DNA of 36,053 nt from Ichthyophthirius multifiliis (Eukaryota > Ciliophora > Oligohymenophorea > Hymenostomatida), in assembly GCF_000220395.1 (NCBI RefSeq), contig NW_004086137.1, forward strand, positions 33,569 to 69,621, in the 5' to 3' direction. Position numbers and translations under genes: made by a program. Within the stretch, counting starts at the first letter, position 1. Each line of letters opens with the position of its first letter. The notes under the pieces were generated by a model that saw only the letters and a list, made by a program, of their open reading frames with translations, searched no databases and was not told the DNA's origin. Shown here piece by piece: positions 34,561 to 36,053 of this stretch.

Positions 34561-36012
34561 AATGCTATTATTATACAATAAATATTAAATATTTAAAAAA
34601 ATAATAATATTTATTTTAATTTAAATATTTTATAATTTTTATTTTTTTTTAAAAATAATAATATTAATATGTTTTTTTACTTTTTTGAATGGATTAATAA
34701 ATAATTATTAATATTTTGATAAATTGTGTTTATATTTTAAATAAAAATAATATACTTGATATATATTTAAAAATTTATTTATATAAAATAAATAAGAATT
34801 TTAAAATAATTTAATTTATATAGAAATATGAATAATTTATTTAAATTAATAATTAATATTATATTATAGGAATATATATATGTTATTATAATATATTGAA
34901 AAAAAAAAAAAATTAATAAAAAAATATTATATTTTTAAATAAATGTTATGTATAAAATGAAAATACTTATTACAATATAAGTAACTAATATATTATTTAT
35001 TTTAATATATCATAATTATTTAATTTTATTAATTTTTTAAATATCTAATTTTAAAAAATACGTTTTTATAATTTAATTATAAAATAAAACATTTATAATT
35101 TAATAAATATTCTGCATTACAGTAATAATCTTGTTTATACAAAATTAGTAAAATAATAATAAATTTAAATTATATTAATGTTAGTCATATAATTAAAATA
35201 TATTATCAATAAAATAAGTTATATATTTGTAAATTTTATTCATTTATTTATTAAATACATAAAGAAATTATAAAATTAAATAATTTTAATAAAAAACATT
35301 CTATATTGAAATTTTGTTAAATAATTATATTTAAAATAATTTTTAAATAGAAAATACTATTTTTGTTAATGATTTTTTATATAAATGCTGTAAAAATAAT
35401 TTTCTTTATTGTAAAAAATAAAGATTTTATTAAAATAAAAAATTTTGTAATAAATTATAAAACAAATAATAAAGTTTAATAAATAAAAATATAGAAAAAA
35501 AATTAAAAATATTATATATAATAAATTAAAAACAATATATAAATAATATATAAAACTTTTAAATTTTTCATTTTTAATACTTATATAATAATCTTTATTT
35601 TTTTTTAATATATTTAAATAGTTCATTATTTTATAAATCAATTATAATGAAATTCTTAAAATTTTAAAAGACAATATAATTAAAAATTTAATTTTAAGAA
35701 AATTATTACTTTATATTTCCTTAAATTTATAATGTCTATAGCTTTATTTTAATATTTATTAAAAAATAATTTTCTTTTTGATTTGAATATTTAGGCATGG
35801 AGTTATATTATATAAAAAAATATTTTTTTATAAAAATAAAAATAAGAAACTATAAAGATTGAAAAAACTTATAAATTAAATATTAAATAAGATTAAAATT
35901 GTAAAATAAAAAATCTAATAATAAAAATTTTTATAAGTAAAATAAATATTATATATAAATAATCATTAAAAAATAAAATATTAAAGAAAAAGTATAATTT
36001 AAAAAAATTAAA

Positions 36013-36043
<31 letters not shown>

Positions 36044-36053
36044 AGAATATATT
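34561..36053. other. Long intergenic A/T-rich stretch to window end
   Basis: About 1.5 kb of near-pure A/T DNA. It includes the UFD2 promoter side and an AT microsatellite near 36019-36043. A 91-codon minus frame at 35366-35641 is low-complexity Ile/Tyr/Phe/Asn. No gene recognised. Confidence 0.7.
36019..36043. repeat. (AT)n microsatellite
   Basis: AT dinucleotide tract at the right edge of the window. Confidence 0.9.

Noticed and set aside
35366-35641. 91-codon minus-strand frame
   Set aside because: Low-complexity Tyr/Ile/Phe/Asn in near-pure A/T intergenic DNA; no start context or domain.
1-36053. In-frame TAA/TAG codons as evidence of widespread pseudogenes
   Set aside because: They fall at Gln positions in conserved proteins (peroxiredoxin, uL13, UFD2), so they are sense codons under the ciliate nuclear code.
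1-36053. Telomere repeats (C4A2/G4T2), rRNA, tRNA, CRISPR, transposase or viral element
   Set aside because: Looked for G/C-containing repeats, clover-leaf-like blocks and integrase or transposase motifs on both strands; none could be supported.

Overview
The window reads as nuclear DNA of an oligohymenophorean ciliate, most likely the somatic macronuclear genome of a species with extreme A+T content (Ichthyophthirius-like; Tetrahymena and relatives are possible). Four things point there. Long conserved proteins can be read only if TAA and TAG are glutamine and TGA is the sole stop. Introns are short, nearly pure A/T and GT..AG. Gaps between genes are almost devoid of G and C. The proteins are typically eukaryotic and ciliate-like (Cys-rich leishmanolysins, MORN and P-type-ATPase/guanylyl cyclase families). 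Because TAA/TAG are sense codons, standard-code reading frames are mostly shadows of real genes. No telomere, rRNA, tRNA, CRISPR array or intact mobile element was seen.

Left third (1-13.4 kb): a long coiled-coil gene (minus), the collapsed remnant of a P4-ATPase/guanylyl cyclase fusion gene (minus), an intact 2-Cys peroxiredoxin (minus), a C2-C2-MORN-lectin gene with an acylation-type N-terminus (plus), an unrecognised intact 235-aa gene (minus), a small EF-hand-like fragment (minus), then about 1.9 kb of featureless A/T DNA.

Middle (13.4-25 kb): an intact single-exon ATG16 autophagy gene with coiled coil and seven WD40 blades (plus), a four-exon ankyrin microprotein (minus), a small unknown gene (plus), a possible unknown gene (minus), a 1,708-residue secreted leishmanolysin-type metalloprotease with a huge Cys-rich tail (plus, the dominant gene), and a second coiled-coil gene (minus).

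Right third (26-34.6 kb): a minus-strand run containing an 88-aa protein, ribosomal protein uL13 (RPL13A), an unrecognised and frame-disrupted gene, a nitrilase with several frame breaks, and a UFD2/UBE4-type U-box ubiquitin ligase. The genes form no operon or shared pathway; they look like ordinary dispersed housekeeping, signalling and secretory genes. The most notable signals are the collapsed cyclase gene, the C2-MORN-lectin architecture, and repeated single-base frame breaks at A/T runs in some genes while neighbours are perfectly open. Those breaks may be sequence errors or young pseudogenes, and raw reads are needed to tell which.
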